NCBI GenBank assembly: GCA_900175165.2
Contig: FWWN02000285.1
Coordinates: 3,953 to 67,952 of the forward strand
Direction of reading: 5' to 3'
Origin: Rhizomucor pusillus
Taxonomy: Eukaryota; Mucoromycota; Mucoromycetes; Mucorales; Lichtheimiaceae
Length of the DNA stretch: 64,000 nt
In this document: positions 1-11,449 of the stretch, one piece after another
Layout of the letters: each line of letters begins with the position of its first letter
Numbering within the stretch: the stretch's first letter is position 1
Program-made: the position numbers and the translations under genes
The notes under the pieces: model-generated
Told to the model about the DNA's origin: nothing
What the model saw: the letters and a program-made list of their open reading frames with translations, nothing else
Databases searched by the model: none

Positions 1-112
1 AAAAAAAAAAAAAGAGACAACAAAACTGTGTATATCAAAAAGCTAATATGAAAGAGCAGAAAGGTTGGGGTGGGGCAAAGGCGTATAGCTAGATAGATAT
101 ATATGCAATATT

Positions 113-3100
113 TTAACGGATAAAGAGACCATGAATGCGCTCGAATTCAATAGCGCTACCTAGTTGGATGCAATGGCGTCGTGAAGTTGTGTTTGCAAGA
201 CAGGGTATCTGGATTTTGCCGATCGATTGTGGCAAAACGGTTTCTAAGGGGCGTATACGGTTGGTGCCGTTCTTCTCAATCTCGAACTGGCGTGCCTTGT
301 GCTTCAGCTGCTCGCTGCGTTGTTTGAGTGTATAGAGCACAGATTGCTGTGCCTGGTATTGATAATCGGGTGCTTTCCGGATACTCTGCCAGCGCTGTTT
401 GTCGCGTTCGCCTGACAGCGTAACAACCCTCGGTGACGCGGCAGCTTTGCGCATCTCCTTGATGAGAGTACGTGTCTCCATAGCTATAGACCGCTTCACG
501 GCATTGCTATCTGTATTGTCTTGTTCTACTGAGGGCTGCACTGGATCGAGATCTAACTTGAGAGACCGCGCCAGGTCGCACGACTTCAAATGAGCATTCT
601 CAGCCCGTAAGTATCTTATTCCTGCCTTCAGAGTTTCCATCTGCATATATACATTTGATAAGCAACTTTGCCAATTTGTTTTCCTATCTAGAACTCACCT
701 GAGCATGGATGTCACCGAGATCATCATGTTCTGATGAACTTTCGGAAGCTTCTTCTACTTCTAGCAGTCTCTGAGGATAAGAGAATCGCTTCTCTTCCTT
801 TTGTGCTGCAAGGGATTTCTTTAGCTGAGCATTCTCTCGCTCGAGAGCCTCGTATTCTGTTTGAAGATTCTCCATTGCTTCGCTGTACATCTGCGTCTGT
901 GCTTTGGCTTTCTCCAGATTATCTTCTAATAGATGTACGTTCTCAACTTCTTTTCTGGCGACTTCCATTCGTCTCTCGAGTATTTCTACTTTGACAAAGG
1001 ATTCTTGGAGTGCTTGGTCCTGCAACAAGACGAATATTAGGAATCAACGTAGGATATAACATGCTCTGGACTTACTTTGGCTTTGATATCCTTTACAAGT
1101 TTCATAATTTCTTCATTGTGCTGCTGGAGCTTTCGTTCCATGTCGCGGTTGACAAGAACTTCGGCCTTCATATCGGATGCCCTTTGTATCCATGGAGGAA
1201 CGCTTGTGGCAACTGTCCCAAGTAGCGGTTAGTGAAATTTATCGTTATCTTTGTCTTCCAAATGCTTACTCTTATCCATTCGTGTATCATTTTCTACGCG
1301 TTTGAGCGTTGTCGCGAGTTCGCTTGTGAGTGATTTAAGGACCTTGTAGCATCCATCCCACATGCTAGTCTCTGAAATATCCAGGATCTCATCTGATTTT
1401 ACGTATACGATCTGCTGAATCTTTGCAAGGCTAATCTCTTCTCGAGATCCACGCTTGACATCAATGTAGATGAGTATTTGTTTCAGAGTCTATCGTAAAA
1501 AAATGTGAGCTTGTGGCCAAGAAAAAGCAAGGGTTCAAACATACCTCCAAACAGAATTGGCTAAGCTTAGTGCTGAGAGCATACATAGTTCTGAAACGGT
1601 GCAAATGTTCAGCCTTTGGTGTGAGAGCTTGCTCTGAGAGATCATCGAGTTGTCTCAGCATTTTCCTGGAGAGGTAAACATTAGACTCACGTGCTCTGCA
1701 TTCTCGATCTCTTGTCAAAACTTACTTTGCAGTTAATTTGCTGCTCTTTGTTTCAGTGATCAGCTGTCCAAGAGGAAGCAAATACTGATACTCGAGATGC
1801 TCCATGCCTTCCGCCACGGGGATTTCTGAATTGTCAAAGCATGAGTTCGCAGCCATCGGCAGACAGATTTTTTCTCTATTACCTTCTCTGTGAATTGCAT
1901 TTTCAACAAGTTGCTTGACAAAGGTAAGCTCAACCACCATCTTGTCTGCATTCATGTCAAGAGCGCGAGTCAAGCTGTAGAATAGATCTACATTGCCGGT
2001 TTCGCTAGTTTGTCCGAGATAAATTTCTGCTAGATGCTCGAGATGGCCAATAATGCTATATTCCCGTTGAGTAATTGGCTCTTTTGTTCTTCCCTCAGTG
2101 TAACAGCACATACCGGTGCAAATCAAGCAAGCATTCGGATTCTTTGGTATTATCTGTACGGAATAATTCAACGATAGCATTCAATCTATAATTGCAACAA
2201 AATGTTAGCTCAAGTATTCATGGACTACGCGTTCTGGACTTTAGAAACTTTACCTTCTTTCACTACCAATAAGATCTTGATACACTTGTGCCATCTTTGA
2301 AAATACTTCAGGGGAGCAGTGGCGAATAAAGGTAACAAATCGTTTGGCAAGATCGCTGAGCCAAGCGGCCTTTTGTCGCATCTGTTGATATTCATCGCGT
2401 TAATACATTGAATGGTCAATCATGTCAGAGAAAGAAATGTTACTTGCCTCACACACAGCAACAAGGCTCTCAGAGACATTTTCCATGATCTTTTCGCTGA
2501 TAGGATGGTTTTGGTCCAAATGCTTGATGACCAACTCGGCCTTGAACACCAAACGTTTGAAGAGTAGCAAGCATGAAATAGGATCATTTTCAGTCTTGAA
2601 GAATGCTTCTGGAAGGTATGGCTAAATGTTGGATAATGTTTGAATATATACATCTTGTAACGTTTTACGTAGTATGTTATCTCACCTGGATATAGCTGAG
2701 ACGATCGTTTGCCTGAGCAGCTTCCAGCTTACGCAGCTCGAGATCGATAGCCTTGGCCTGTGCCTTCATGACGGTTGATTGAAGCTGCATGTTGAGGGAC
2801 ATCATGGATTGGGATTGGCTACTCAAGTTGACGTTTTCAGTCTGCTGTTGTTCTTGCTTGCTTCGCAGGTGCTCCAAGTCACTTTGAAGATGCTGCACTA
2901 GTTCGCGGAATTGCTGGATAGTGTTTTCGTAATCTAAGTTTGTCTCTTCAGATGCACGGATGCGTTCGAGTTGCTCACGCAAGAGCATATCTCGGTGATC
3001 TACCAAAGCGATAAATGTCAGAAAATAATCCATGCCAAACAAGACAACAAAATGTTCACTTGCCAATTTCAGCCTGCAGTTGCTTTTCAGTTTCAACGTG

Positions 3101-5622
3101 GTTCTCTTCGAGCTCATCGGCCAAGTCTTTCAGAGCTTCCAAGTCATCTACAGCAGATTGGAGTTCCTCGACCTTTTCAGTCAGGGCCAGATTCTTTTCT
3201 GTAAGCTGCTCAACAAGGTCTTCAGCAGCCATTGCGTCGTCAAGTCGTTGTCGAAGATCCTCGATAAGAGACTCTGCAGCTTCCAGTTTCTCCGAGACTT
3301 TCTCGTATTGAACTGGACACAGATACAGATCAATACTATGGCATTTCACCCAATCTCAAGCTTCCGAGCTCCTACCCTTGATTTCAGATAGCTCATAGTT
3401 TTCTTCTTCAAGCTCCTTAATCTTTTGATTGAGCTCGGCTTCCTGTTCATTGGTAACATCACGCAATCTTTGATATATACGCGGATTAGCTCTATGTAAC
3501 ACGTTGCAGTGCAATTATTGTTCCTCACCGAATAAGGGCTTCGCGCAGACGTTCATTGTGTCGTTCGAGCTGTACAACCTCGAGAGGCGCACGCTCTTCA
3601 TCGCCAGTTTCTGGAACTCTATTCATTACATCTATGGATATTTAGCATCTTTTCTGGGACTGCTGCTGCTGGGCAAATAGCAAAATGCAAATTGATTACC
3701 TGCTTCCTTTTTGAGAATATCGAGATCCACGCTAATTTCTTCCATTTTTTCTTTCAAAAAGTCGACCTCCTCTTGCAAGGCTTCAGCACGTTCTTCAGCG
3801 ACTTCTTTGTCTAGCGTCATCATCTCCAGGTTGTCAGCTAGATCAATGTATCGCTGTTCCAAGGCCTCCTTGTCTGCAGCAGTCTCCTTGAGTTCACGTT
3901 TGCTGTCCCGAAGATCCTTTTGCAGTTCAGCAATTTTGTCTACGAGGTATTGATAATTTGATCTCAAATAACAACAAAATAATTTGCGACATCTTCGTAC
4001 CCTGAAGTTTGTTGCGGAGCGTCAAGAACTGCTCGGCTTCTTCCTTGATCTTTTCATGTTCACGGTAGCGCTCACGGTCTTCTTGCCGCTTGGCTTCCAG
4101 TATCTTGAGCTTGAAACGAAGTTCCTCGTAATCCTTTAGAGGCACGAACTGTGTAATATTTCATGTTATACATGGATGTTAAATAATCACGTGAGTTTAG
4201 CAACCATACTTGATCAGATTTGCTGATGGGCATAGTTGCTGCCAATGCACCGTAGGATGCTTGTGGGCGCTGTTCGTGAGTTTGGCTTACTGGGGCTGCT
4301 GCGGTTTCTGGTTGCTTTATGCTACTTTCTCCATGTTGCATGACGTCTTCTTGGTCAGCTGGAGTTGTTGGTATATCTTTGTCAGAAGAATCTTCTTCCG
4401 TGTCTTCAGGCGAAGCGGTTGAACAAGACTCATCGTCTTGATCCTGTTCCTGTTCCCGCTCTTGCTCTTCTTGTTGCTCGGTTTCTAGTGCCAGTCGTTC
4501 TTGTTCTAATTCTTGCTCTCGCTCTTGCTCTCGTTCTTTTTCTCGCTCTTGTTCTTGACGTTGACGAAGTTTGGCCAACTGTCTCTCGCGAGCTTCCTTT
4601 GCTTCTCGCGCTCTAGCTGCCTCGGCGGCTTCGGCCTCTGCCTGCGCAGCGACGGTGTTTGAGCGAGGACGATTTTGCGTCTTTTCATTCATGTACATGC
4701 TTTTCCGTCGCTGAAGAGTTGTAGTAGTATTGATTGTTGATGCACGGGAAACTGTAGTTGCATTGCTGGATTTGGCAGCGGTTGACTTTGCAGACGAAGG
4801 AGTCATTGTTGCCCTTGTTGCAGCTGTCGGTCTCACTGATTTTGCATTTGTTGGAGTCACGGTCGCTCTCGTTGCAGCTGTAGGAGTTGTCGATTTCGCG
4901 GCCGTAGGTGTCATTGTTGCCCTGGTGGGTGAGGCAGCGTACGAAGCAGGTCGTCTCGTTGCAGTCGCCGTTGTATCTTTAGGCACACGGGTTGCGCGGG
5001 ATGTTGCTTCTGCAGCAGATGCAGCCATTGATGCTCGTCGTTTAGCGAGAGGCTGTTGCTGCTGCTGGTCATTCTGTGGATGGATAGTAGACCTTCGAGC
5101 AGCAGTGCCACGGACAGTTCGCCCTGGATCTTGCTGAGGTTTCTGCGGGGCATCGCTGTTTCGATCCGATCGGGGTGATGAGACCTTGGACTTGAATGAG
5201 TTGGGGGAGGATTAATAAAATAATCAAAAAGAAATGAAAAAGCAGTAGTAGCAGTAGAATAAATAGATCTTTAGTACCTTTTCATTGACGGGTAGGATCG
5301 TCACATGAATGGGACGAACAAATACGCCGTGGTTCGGTTTGCAGTCGAAATAACGTTTGCCCTGAACTACGCCACTGTTTTTACCCACCGGTTCATCGAG
5401 CTCAACACCGACCCATTTGCCAGTTTGGAAGCTTGTTGAGCCCGCATAACGCACCACGCCCGAGTTCTCCCCGTGAACTATTACACGAGCGCCGACCTGA
5501 ATATCGGCTGGGAGTTGAATGTTGTTGGTGTTGGGTGATCCGACAACACTGCTGTGAACGCTGCTTCTGCGAGCACCCAGCGTCGCAACAGATTGCCGTC
5601 GCCGTCTGTCGACTAATGACAT
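113..5622 (-). CDS. Dynactin subunit 1 (p150Glued), CAP-Gly coiled-coil protein
   Basis: Large multi-exon gene for the dynein activator that links cytoplasmic dynein to microtubules and cargo. The first exon (5622 downward) encodes a basic N-terminus, then a CAP-Gly domain (GARVIVHG, TGKWVGVELDEP, GKNSG, QGKRYFDCKPNHGVFVRP). Next is a Ser/Thr/Ala-rich repetitive linker (about 4.6-5.0 kb) and a Glu/Gln/Arg-rich stretch, then long coiled coils (about 2.7-4.1 kb) and the dynactin domain (about 1.5-2.4 kb). The last exon carries a helix like the p150 C-terminus (IRYLRAENAHLKSCDLARSL). The start is the ATG at 5622, directly before the basic region. The CAP-Gly signature usually reads GKNDG; here Asp is Ser. 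Exon borders inside the coiled coil are approximate. A CLIP-170-type protein is the alternative, but the dynactin domain and C-terminal helix argue against it. Confidence 0.9.
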
Positions 5623-5639
5623 GTCGTCTACAATGTTGC

Positions 5640-6353
5640 CCGGCCTTTATTTTTTTGTCGGAAGGTGTCGTTAAGTCGTCGTAGACTTTATGTCTCGAGA
5701 GGATTCAAGTGTCTCCAGGCTATATCACTTCCAGTCAAGACTAATCTCCAAATGCAAAGGACGGGGGTTTGTGTTGTTGAGATTGGCTTGAGTGTGTAAA
5801 GTGAAAAAGGGCAGCCCAGTTGCAGTGAGACGCAGAGTGTGCAAGCTTTTGCGGAGCCTGCATGTGCCTCTGTGACACCATTGCTTCGGCTTTCACTAGG
5901 CAGAGTACAAGTGCATACAGCTCGTCCCTGAACTCCTTGAAAGAACCAATATCATTTCACATGTGCCTTTTATCTTTTTATTTCTCGCACAATATCATAG
6001 TTGTATTCCTGCCATGTGTACTTTTTTCTAGGCGGATAGTAGGGAAAGATCTTTTTTTTCTTTTCCTTGCCATGCTTTGTCAAACAGCAATAAGCTTCTT
6101 CGTCTTCTTCATGTTATACGAGGACGTTTCCCGTTTGCATCGCGTATGTTTCTTCAGGCCATGTCCCTCTTGTTTGAGACCAGATACAAAGATATCTTGT
6201 TATCTTTGCAAAATACGGCCGAATGCTGGTACTTTTTTTATGTGTCGTATGCAGTGGCGCTGGAGGGCCACTGCATACGCTGTCTCAAAAATTCGGGATG
6301 CGGGCTTGCGCGCTTCAGGTTCTCAAATAATATCCTTCTGTTGCCTTTTCAGA
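5640..6353. other. Divergent intergenic region, dynactin / RNase H2B
   Basis: About 0.7 kb between the two divergent start codons, presumably holding both promoters. One long open frame crosses it into the RNase H2B start, but its composition does not look coding. A short perfect inverted repeat lies near 6250-6276 (gcagtggcgc, then its near mirror gccactgcat). I see no gene. Confidence 0.5.
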
Positions 6354-7678
6354 ATGACTTCCGTCAACTCAATCGTGGCATTCACACCCAATAAATATGG
6401 AGGTCAGATCAGAAAGGGCTTGCAATACAATGGAGCTCAGGAACTAAATCGTGGTAACAGCAGATCTCGATTCACTAAATACTGTCAAACTGCCATGCCC
6501 AAGGACAGGTGAGAGACTACTGCTGCCAAACCTTTTTTTTATTTTATTTGACTCGTTGACAACCAATTGAATAATAATCCAGGCACGGTTGCCATGTACC
6601 TGACAGACAGATCGAATACCAAAATTTTTGAGCTGCAAAAAGTATCAGGATGTGGTAGAAAAGCCAGCTGGATGATCGATCATTCACTGTACAAAGGCAC
6701 GTTTTCACTGCACAGAGAACATATTATGCCCTGTTGATCTCTAAACTTTTTCATCCACAGACGGTTCGCTGTATCTTGTATCGCCCGTGGATCCGCTATA
6801 TATATCTTTACCGATTTTAGAACGTGCGAGAAACAAGGCAGGTCACCAGCAGCATGAATTGCATACTCTAACGTGATATTGAACGATGATATATGCAGAC
6901 TAGCGATTCTCAGGGACGGTTTCGAGTCTTGGATGAAATTTTCAGTGCAGAGCATGTGGGCGAGGGTTGCCAGGTCGAGATATTTAAGCGACTTGAGGGA
7001 TTTAGCACCCAGGTTATGCATTTATGTGATGAACAAAGTAAGAAAAGAAGTTCAAGCATTGTTGATAACACGCATTGTTGACATGGTAACCACAGAAGTT
7101 ACGGAGGATATACGCATGTACAGATTAAGCGATGACAAGGTCTTGTCCTGGCTGCAAAAGAAAACAGATAGCTTATTGTCAAAGTTTGAGCAAATACCGG
7201 CATTGGCAAACTCTGCGAGCGAGATATGTAGTGGAACTGAGAGCGAATCAGAGAAAGTAGATATTCGTCGTCGGGAAGCGGTGTATCTATTATCAAAATA
7301 CTTGTCAAAATCCTGGTTTTCGAAACTCTTGGAATCATATGGGTAGGTTCAAATGCCCTTTGCGAAGCTAACTGCAAAAACCGCTCATCACTGTGACGTT
7401 TAGCTTGGAAGAAATCAATGCTGAACAGAATATGGGTGATATCACAAATTACTTTACTGAATCGCCTGACGCATTCATGAAGACTGCTACCAAGGCATCA
7501 TCTGCTGATACCGGAACGCCTGCAAAGGTGAAGTAAAGGAGACATATAAATAATTATGGATTGCAGCCATTAATAGTCTCCATTGTAGAAAGCAAGAAAA
7601 GCCGAGGTTCCAAGGAGTCTCGCAAAGGTTAATACGAAAGGAATGAAGTCACTTACAACATTCTTTCAGAAGAAATAG
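6354..7678 (+). CDS. Ribonuclease H2 subunit B
   Basis: Non-catalytic subunit of the RNase H2 heterotrimer, which removes ribonucleotides from genomic DNA in the nucleus. At least six exons are visible. After the first intron (from about 6509) comes a segment ending KASWMIDHSLYK, matching the family's conserved SWFI region. Next come SLYLVSPVDPLYISLPIL (the family's PVDPLFLLL core) and GRFRVLDEIF, then LSDDKVLSWLQKKTD, the position of the family's KTLKWLEKK helix. The C-terminus, GMKSLTTFFQKK, is a PCNA-interacting (PIP-box-like) tail as in other RNASEH2B proteins. The start ATG gives MTSVNSIVAFTP, followed by a beta-rich triple-barrel N-terminus. Dynactin lies upstream in the opposite direction. 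Intron borders were placed by eye. Confidence 0.85.
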
Positions 7679-7830
7679 TTTATAAAGTTTTACATGTACA
7701 ATGGAAAGATGAAGAAGAATAATGCAATGTGTTGATACTGTCCATATGCAAAATCGCGTCGCTGTGCAGCGTGAAAAGGTAAATTTGGGATAGGTTCTGG
7801 TATGGTCGGGTACTTTTTTTTGGTGTTGCT

Positions 7831-8082
7831 TTACGCGTTGTCTCTGTGTTCCTTGTACCTCCGTGTCTCCTCGAGCATTCTGCGTTTTTCTTGCAGTACG
7901 TTTAGTTCTTCCTCCAGGGCGGCCTTTTGTCGCTCGAGATTCTCTCTCTGGTTGGTCATGCTCTGACGAAGTGCTTGTTCATCGCGGGCTTCCCGCCACG
8001 TCACTCCAATGAAATATCCAACCGGAACTATAATGACAGCAAGTGTAGGGACCAAGTTGCGTTTAAGTTTGTCGATCAGCAT
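7831..8082 (-). CDS. Small single-pass membrane protein with coiled coil
   Basis: An 83-residue intronless frame starting at the ATG at 8082 (MLIDKLKRNLVP). Residues about 10-27 (LVPTLAVIIVPVGYFIGV) form one hydrophobic segment. The rest is a charged coiled coil rich in Glu, Arg and Gln (RENLERQKAALEEELNVLQ) ending in KEHRDNA. It starts 149 bp from the divergently transcribed ATP synthase subunit g, so the two probably share a promoter region. The layout (short N-terminus, one helix, coiled coil) resembles small mitochondrial inner-membrane assembly factors, but I do not recognise the family. The assignment to mitochondria is inference from layout and neighbour only. Confidence 0.65.
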   Translation of the reverse strand: MLIDKLKRNLVPTLAVIIVPVGYFIGVTWREARDEQALRQSMTNQRENLERQKAALEEELNVLQEKRRMLEETRRYKEHRDNA

Positions 8083-8230
8083 GATGGTAGCAGGTTGATC
8101 GTGTAAAGTTGGTGAAATTAATTCCCCCTCCAGCAGCCCCCCAGATATTTCATCGGACTCGTCACCCCGTTTGTTTACGCTAAGCTCTCGCTCCGTTTTA
8201 CTCCGTCCCTTCTTTCTCTTCCTGAAGACC

Positions 8231-8644
8231 ATGTCTGCCAAGGTTCTCGGTGCACTCCAGGGTACTTTGTCCAAGTTTGTCGGTAAGTTTTTACACATGC
8301 ACGTAATTGTCAGATTCGGGTTTTCGTTGTCTAATGCTAGAATGGGTACAGCTTTGCAAAAGCCGGTCGTGTATAACCTCAAGGTTGCCGGCGAAATCGC
8401 CAAGCAAGTGTATACCAAAGAAGGCATGAGCTTCCCCACCGGCGAACAATTCAACCAGGCACAACAAACCGTCAAGAACTACTTGAACGTCAATGCTTGG
8501 AAGGGCTTGACCGTACGCGACTTTGCAAAGGGCGGCGTCGTCTTTGCCGAAATCTACACTTTCTTCCTCGTTGGCGAAATCATTGGACGCAGAAGCTTGA
8601 TTGGCTACAACGTCAAGCCTGCAGAAGAGCACACTCACCATTAA
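8231..8644 (+). CDS. ATP20: Mitochondrial F1Fo ATP synthase subunit g
   Basis: Subunit g of the inner-membrane ATP synthase, which helps form ATP synthase dimers at crista rims. Two exons (8231-8282 and 8352-8644) are joined by a 69-nt GT-AG intron, giving MSAKVLGALQGTLSKFV then ALQKPVVYNLKVAGEIAKQV. The C-terminal helix (FAEIYTFFLVGEIIGRRSLIGY) carries the GxxxG-like GEIIGR segment typical of the family. Its length of about 114 residues is normal. The start ATG lies in good context just after a pyrimidine-rich leader. The tail is His-rich (EEHTHH). Confidence 0.93.
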   Translation: MSAKVLGALQGTLSKFVGKFLHMHVIVRFGFSLSNARMGTALQKPVVYNLKVAGEIAKQVYTKEGMSFPTGEQFNQAQQTVKNYLNVNAWKGLTVRDFAKGGVVFAEIYTFFLVGEIIGRRSLIGYNVKPAEEHTHH

Positions 8645-9983
8645 ATATCCTCGTTATCAACACCGGATGTTGTGTCGAAAAATATATATATATATAGATC
8701 GTCTCTCTCTATGTTCTACAGCATGTCATTTTGGGCTTTTTTGACACGGCCTTGCCAAACTTTACAATGCAAATTGAATGGCACACTCGTGAAACTCATT
8801 GTATATGGATATGGAGAACCAAGTGGCGCTTTGTTGGGATTGCAAACTCGGAAACGGATATCATAGACTGTGGAGATCTTTTGTTCCTGAAGTTGTGGAC
8901 AACAGCTATGTGCAGACTCGGGTCGAAAGTGCGTTTACTGGGAATCACCAGTTGGGATGATTTCCATCGATTGTTCGAAAATGATTGGGACCATTCTTAT
9001 ATCTACTTCAGTGAGAAACATGTTGAAATTGCGGCTTTTCGTTCGATATGAGCACAACGTGGCGTCTGTGAAAGTTGCTGTTCCAATCAGGAAACTAGTT
9101 TGAAAAGATTTAGTACCTCTCCCGATATATAGTTCATTCATGTCAGAGGAAGAATTCTACTTGATCAGGTTATTGCCCGCAAGTTCCCGCTCGCGAGGAA
9201 CTCGGCAGATTCCCCAAGTAATCTAGTTGAGCATATGAAATCTAAAATTTGGAGTGCTGTGTCCTTCCTTTATTGATGAACTGTCTTCAGAACTCATCTG
9301 AGGATTTCGGGCTATCTATCCCCAAGCTCTTTGTAGCAATGCTTGTGTGTAATATCTTTGGTGTTGATCTTAAGATATGTATGTTACGGCTCGCATAACA
9401 AACATAGCATGAAATCGTATGGACACTATCAACGATAGGATTTATGATTGAAATCGTGCGTAATTACTTTTGCAGTTGCATTCCATACAGTATTACCTTT
9501 TTGACATCCAAACCTTTTAAGCAAGCGGCAATAAGGGCAGCGTGCGTACGAGTACGCTAAAAGCATATCAGCTGACAGTAACACCTTGGCGATAGATCAA
9601 CTTTTTACACTTTGCAAACGGGAAATATTGATATGCACTGAGGATAAGGCGTTTTGACGTGAGCAGTCTACTACATTCGCACTAAAAGAATCACATGAAG
9701 CCAGCAGAGGTGAGTGCTTCCGCCCAATCTTTAATGTGCGACCTTGACAACCCGGGCCCCCGTCGCGAAGCGAGTCAAACGACTGAAAGGGATCACAGCA
9801 GTTTAGTAACTTTTTAAATGTCTTTTCTTTTCATTTCCTGCACAGCAGAGGCCGACGATGGTCTAGAGATGCTTTTATTTGCCACATCGAGACTCCTAAT
9901 AATCTGATCTAAACAGCACTTGATCTTGGTGTGGTTAGAAGCGAGGGTCAGGGCTGAAGGTATTCACAGAGGGAAATGCACGG
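8645..9983. other. Intergenic region without a clear gene
   Basis: About 1.3 kb after the ATP synthase gene. A + frame at 8731-9051 stays open for 106 codons and is rich in Trp (IEWHTRETHCIWIWRTKW), but it has no ATG at its head, no recognisable domain and no matching splice structure. It could be a relic. Near 9767-9800 is a GC-rich patch with a small hairpin (gtcgcgaagcgagtc). I see no gene that I can support. Confidence 0.4.
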
Positions 9984-9991
9984 TATAAAAA
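9984..9991 (+). promoter_or_regulatory. TATA box of the 10.07-kb gene
   Basis: The sequence tataaaaa lies about 80 bp before the ATG at 10067. A transcript starting about 30 bp downstream would begin near 10015. This favours the ATG at 10067 over an in-frame ATG at 10007, which would lie before that point. Confidence 0.5.
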
Positions 9992-10066
9992 AGTTGTCTG
10001 CGGGCAATGCAGCATTTTGCTCCTTTCTCTTTCTTTTCTTTCTTTGAGGGGGACTGCTGCAGTGAC

Positions 10067-11158
10067 ATGCTCAAGCAACAGCGCCACACAACCTACTCCG
10101 TCGGTCACTCTTCCGGCCTTCGCGCACGAGCCAATCCCGACGACAACAACGAAAAGAATTCTGGACCTTACTACGACCAAGTACATCGTTTACAGTCCAT
10201 TCTGGACGAAGTTCCTTCTTTATCAAACGATGCGTTTAAACGACCCTCAATCCTGGCCATGTTTCTCTTGCAGCTGCAAGTGGCTACCATCAGCGCAATC
10301 GAAGCCTTGAGCTCCTTATCCCGCCCGCTCGAGCGTACGTTTCTAGTGGGAACTCTGGCACACTGCGCACACCAGGCAATCCGTGGGTTCCTCTTGATCG
10401 CGCTGGTCTTGGCAGAGAATGTATCGCAGGCCCTTGGCGTCGAGCAAGAAATATCAGGCCTAAGGTGCAACGGACACCACAACCACCATCCACCGCAGGA
10501 GCCAGCAACCGAGCACAACAGCAACTCTTCTTACCAAATTGAATCGACCTCCGGTTCTTCTTCCGTCACTGACGGAGGCCCGCAGACACCAGAGCTGCCA
10601 CCACGCCCGGAGCCGCTGGCACATATCCCGGAGCAGCAGCAGACATCAGAAGAGGAAGCAAAGGAGAAAGATATCGAGAAAAAACAAGAGAAAGAGCAGA
10701 AGCAGCAGAAGCAGCAACCGCAAGAAGAGGATTCGAAGACCATGCGTGCACGATGCACATCCACACCCGCTTTTGAACCTATTGAGACGACTAAAATGCG
10801 TACACGCTCCTTATCTAACAACATGAGTTTTCTCGTTCCAAGGTCATCATCACCCAAGCTATCCTCTTCTTCTACCGCTGCTGCTACTTCTTCTTCTTCC
10901 TCCTCCTCTACACCTCCAAGGTCACCGGTGCTTTCGAGCTTTCCTCAGCAAACGCGCCCTCTCAGCCTCCGGCGCGTGATGGGCCAGCGCGACCTTATCC
11001 ATGGCAACCGCTCCAATCCCAGAGGTCGGTCGACACCTGTGCTCACTGCCTCCAGTTCTACGCGGACCACTGCTGCCGAGCCCATGTATGTAATCCGTCG
11101 TGGCCTTCACAGGTCTGCATCCACGACATTCGGTGCGGTTGGAAACCAACGTGTCTGA
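10067..11158 (+). CDS. Unrecognised low-complexity protein with hydrophobic N-terminal region
   Basis: Single-exon frame of about 363 residues from the ATG at 10067. Residues about 50-130 are helical and rather hydrophobic (ILAMFLLQLQVATISAIEAL; IRGFLLIALVLAENVSQALG), perhaps a membrane-associated hairpin. The remainder is disordered: a Pro/Ser-rich stretch, a Glu/Lys/Gln-rich block (KEKDIEKKQEKEQKQQKQQ), a poly-Ser run near residue 275 and an Arg/Ser-rich tail with several RSxS motifs that look like basophilic kinase or 14-3-3 sites (RCTSTP, RTRSLS, LHRSAST). The GC content is higher than in the flanks. I do not recognise the family. The TATA box at 9984 supports expression. Confidence 0.65.
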   Translation: MLKQQRHTTYSVGHSSGLRARANPDDNNEKNSGPYYDQVHRLQSILDEVPSLSNDAFKRPSILAMFLLQLQVATISAIEALSSLSRPLERTFLVGTLAHCAHQAIRGFLLIALVLAENVSQALGVEQEISGLRCNGHHNHHPPQEPATEHNSNSSYQIESTSGSSSVTDGGPQTPELPPRPEPLAHIPEQQQTSEEEAKEKDIEKKQEKEQKQQKQQPQEEDSKTMRARCTSTPAFEPIETTKMRTRSLSNNMSFLVPRSSSPKLSSSSTAAATSSSSSSSTPPRSPVLSSFPQQTRPLSLRRVMGQRDLIHGNRSNPRGRSTPVLTASSSTRTTAAEPMYVIRRGLHRSASTTFGAVGNQRV

Positions 11159-11449
11159 TGAGAAAAAAAACGTTTGTATGTAAATCTTTTTTACGTCGTT
11201 GTTGTAGTAGCCCTCTTTTTGTATGCATTAGTAGTATTTCTTTGAAAAATGAATTTGAAAACGGGAACTTGCTCGTATTGGTATACCCTACTATTATTAT
11301 TGTGTGCAAATGTGACACAAACAAGATCGTAACCTTAGCACAATTGCCCGCATCCGGCTGGTTTACACTTTTTCACTGGTCTTTTTCCTCCTGTTCCTTA
11401 TTTCCCTTTCCTTTTACTACTACCACACCTTCCTTTAGAAAAAAAATAA

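Noticed and set aside
4365..5137. Long + frames antisense to the dynactin Ala/Thr-rich repeats
   Set aside because: Shadows of low-complexity coding sequence on the minus strand.
8083..8475. Extension of the small minus-strand membrane protein upstream to 8475
   Set aside because: It would overlap the ATP synthase subunit g gene antisense, and the upstream part has no coding texture; the ATG at 8082 fits better.
8731..9051. 106-codon + frame after the ATP synthase gene
   Set aside because: No ATG at its head, odd Trp-rich composition, no splice partner and no motif; kept only as a remark in the intergenic entry.
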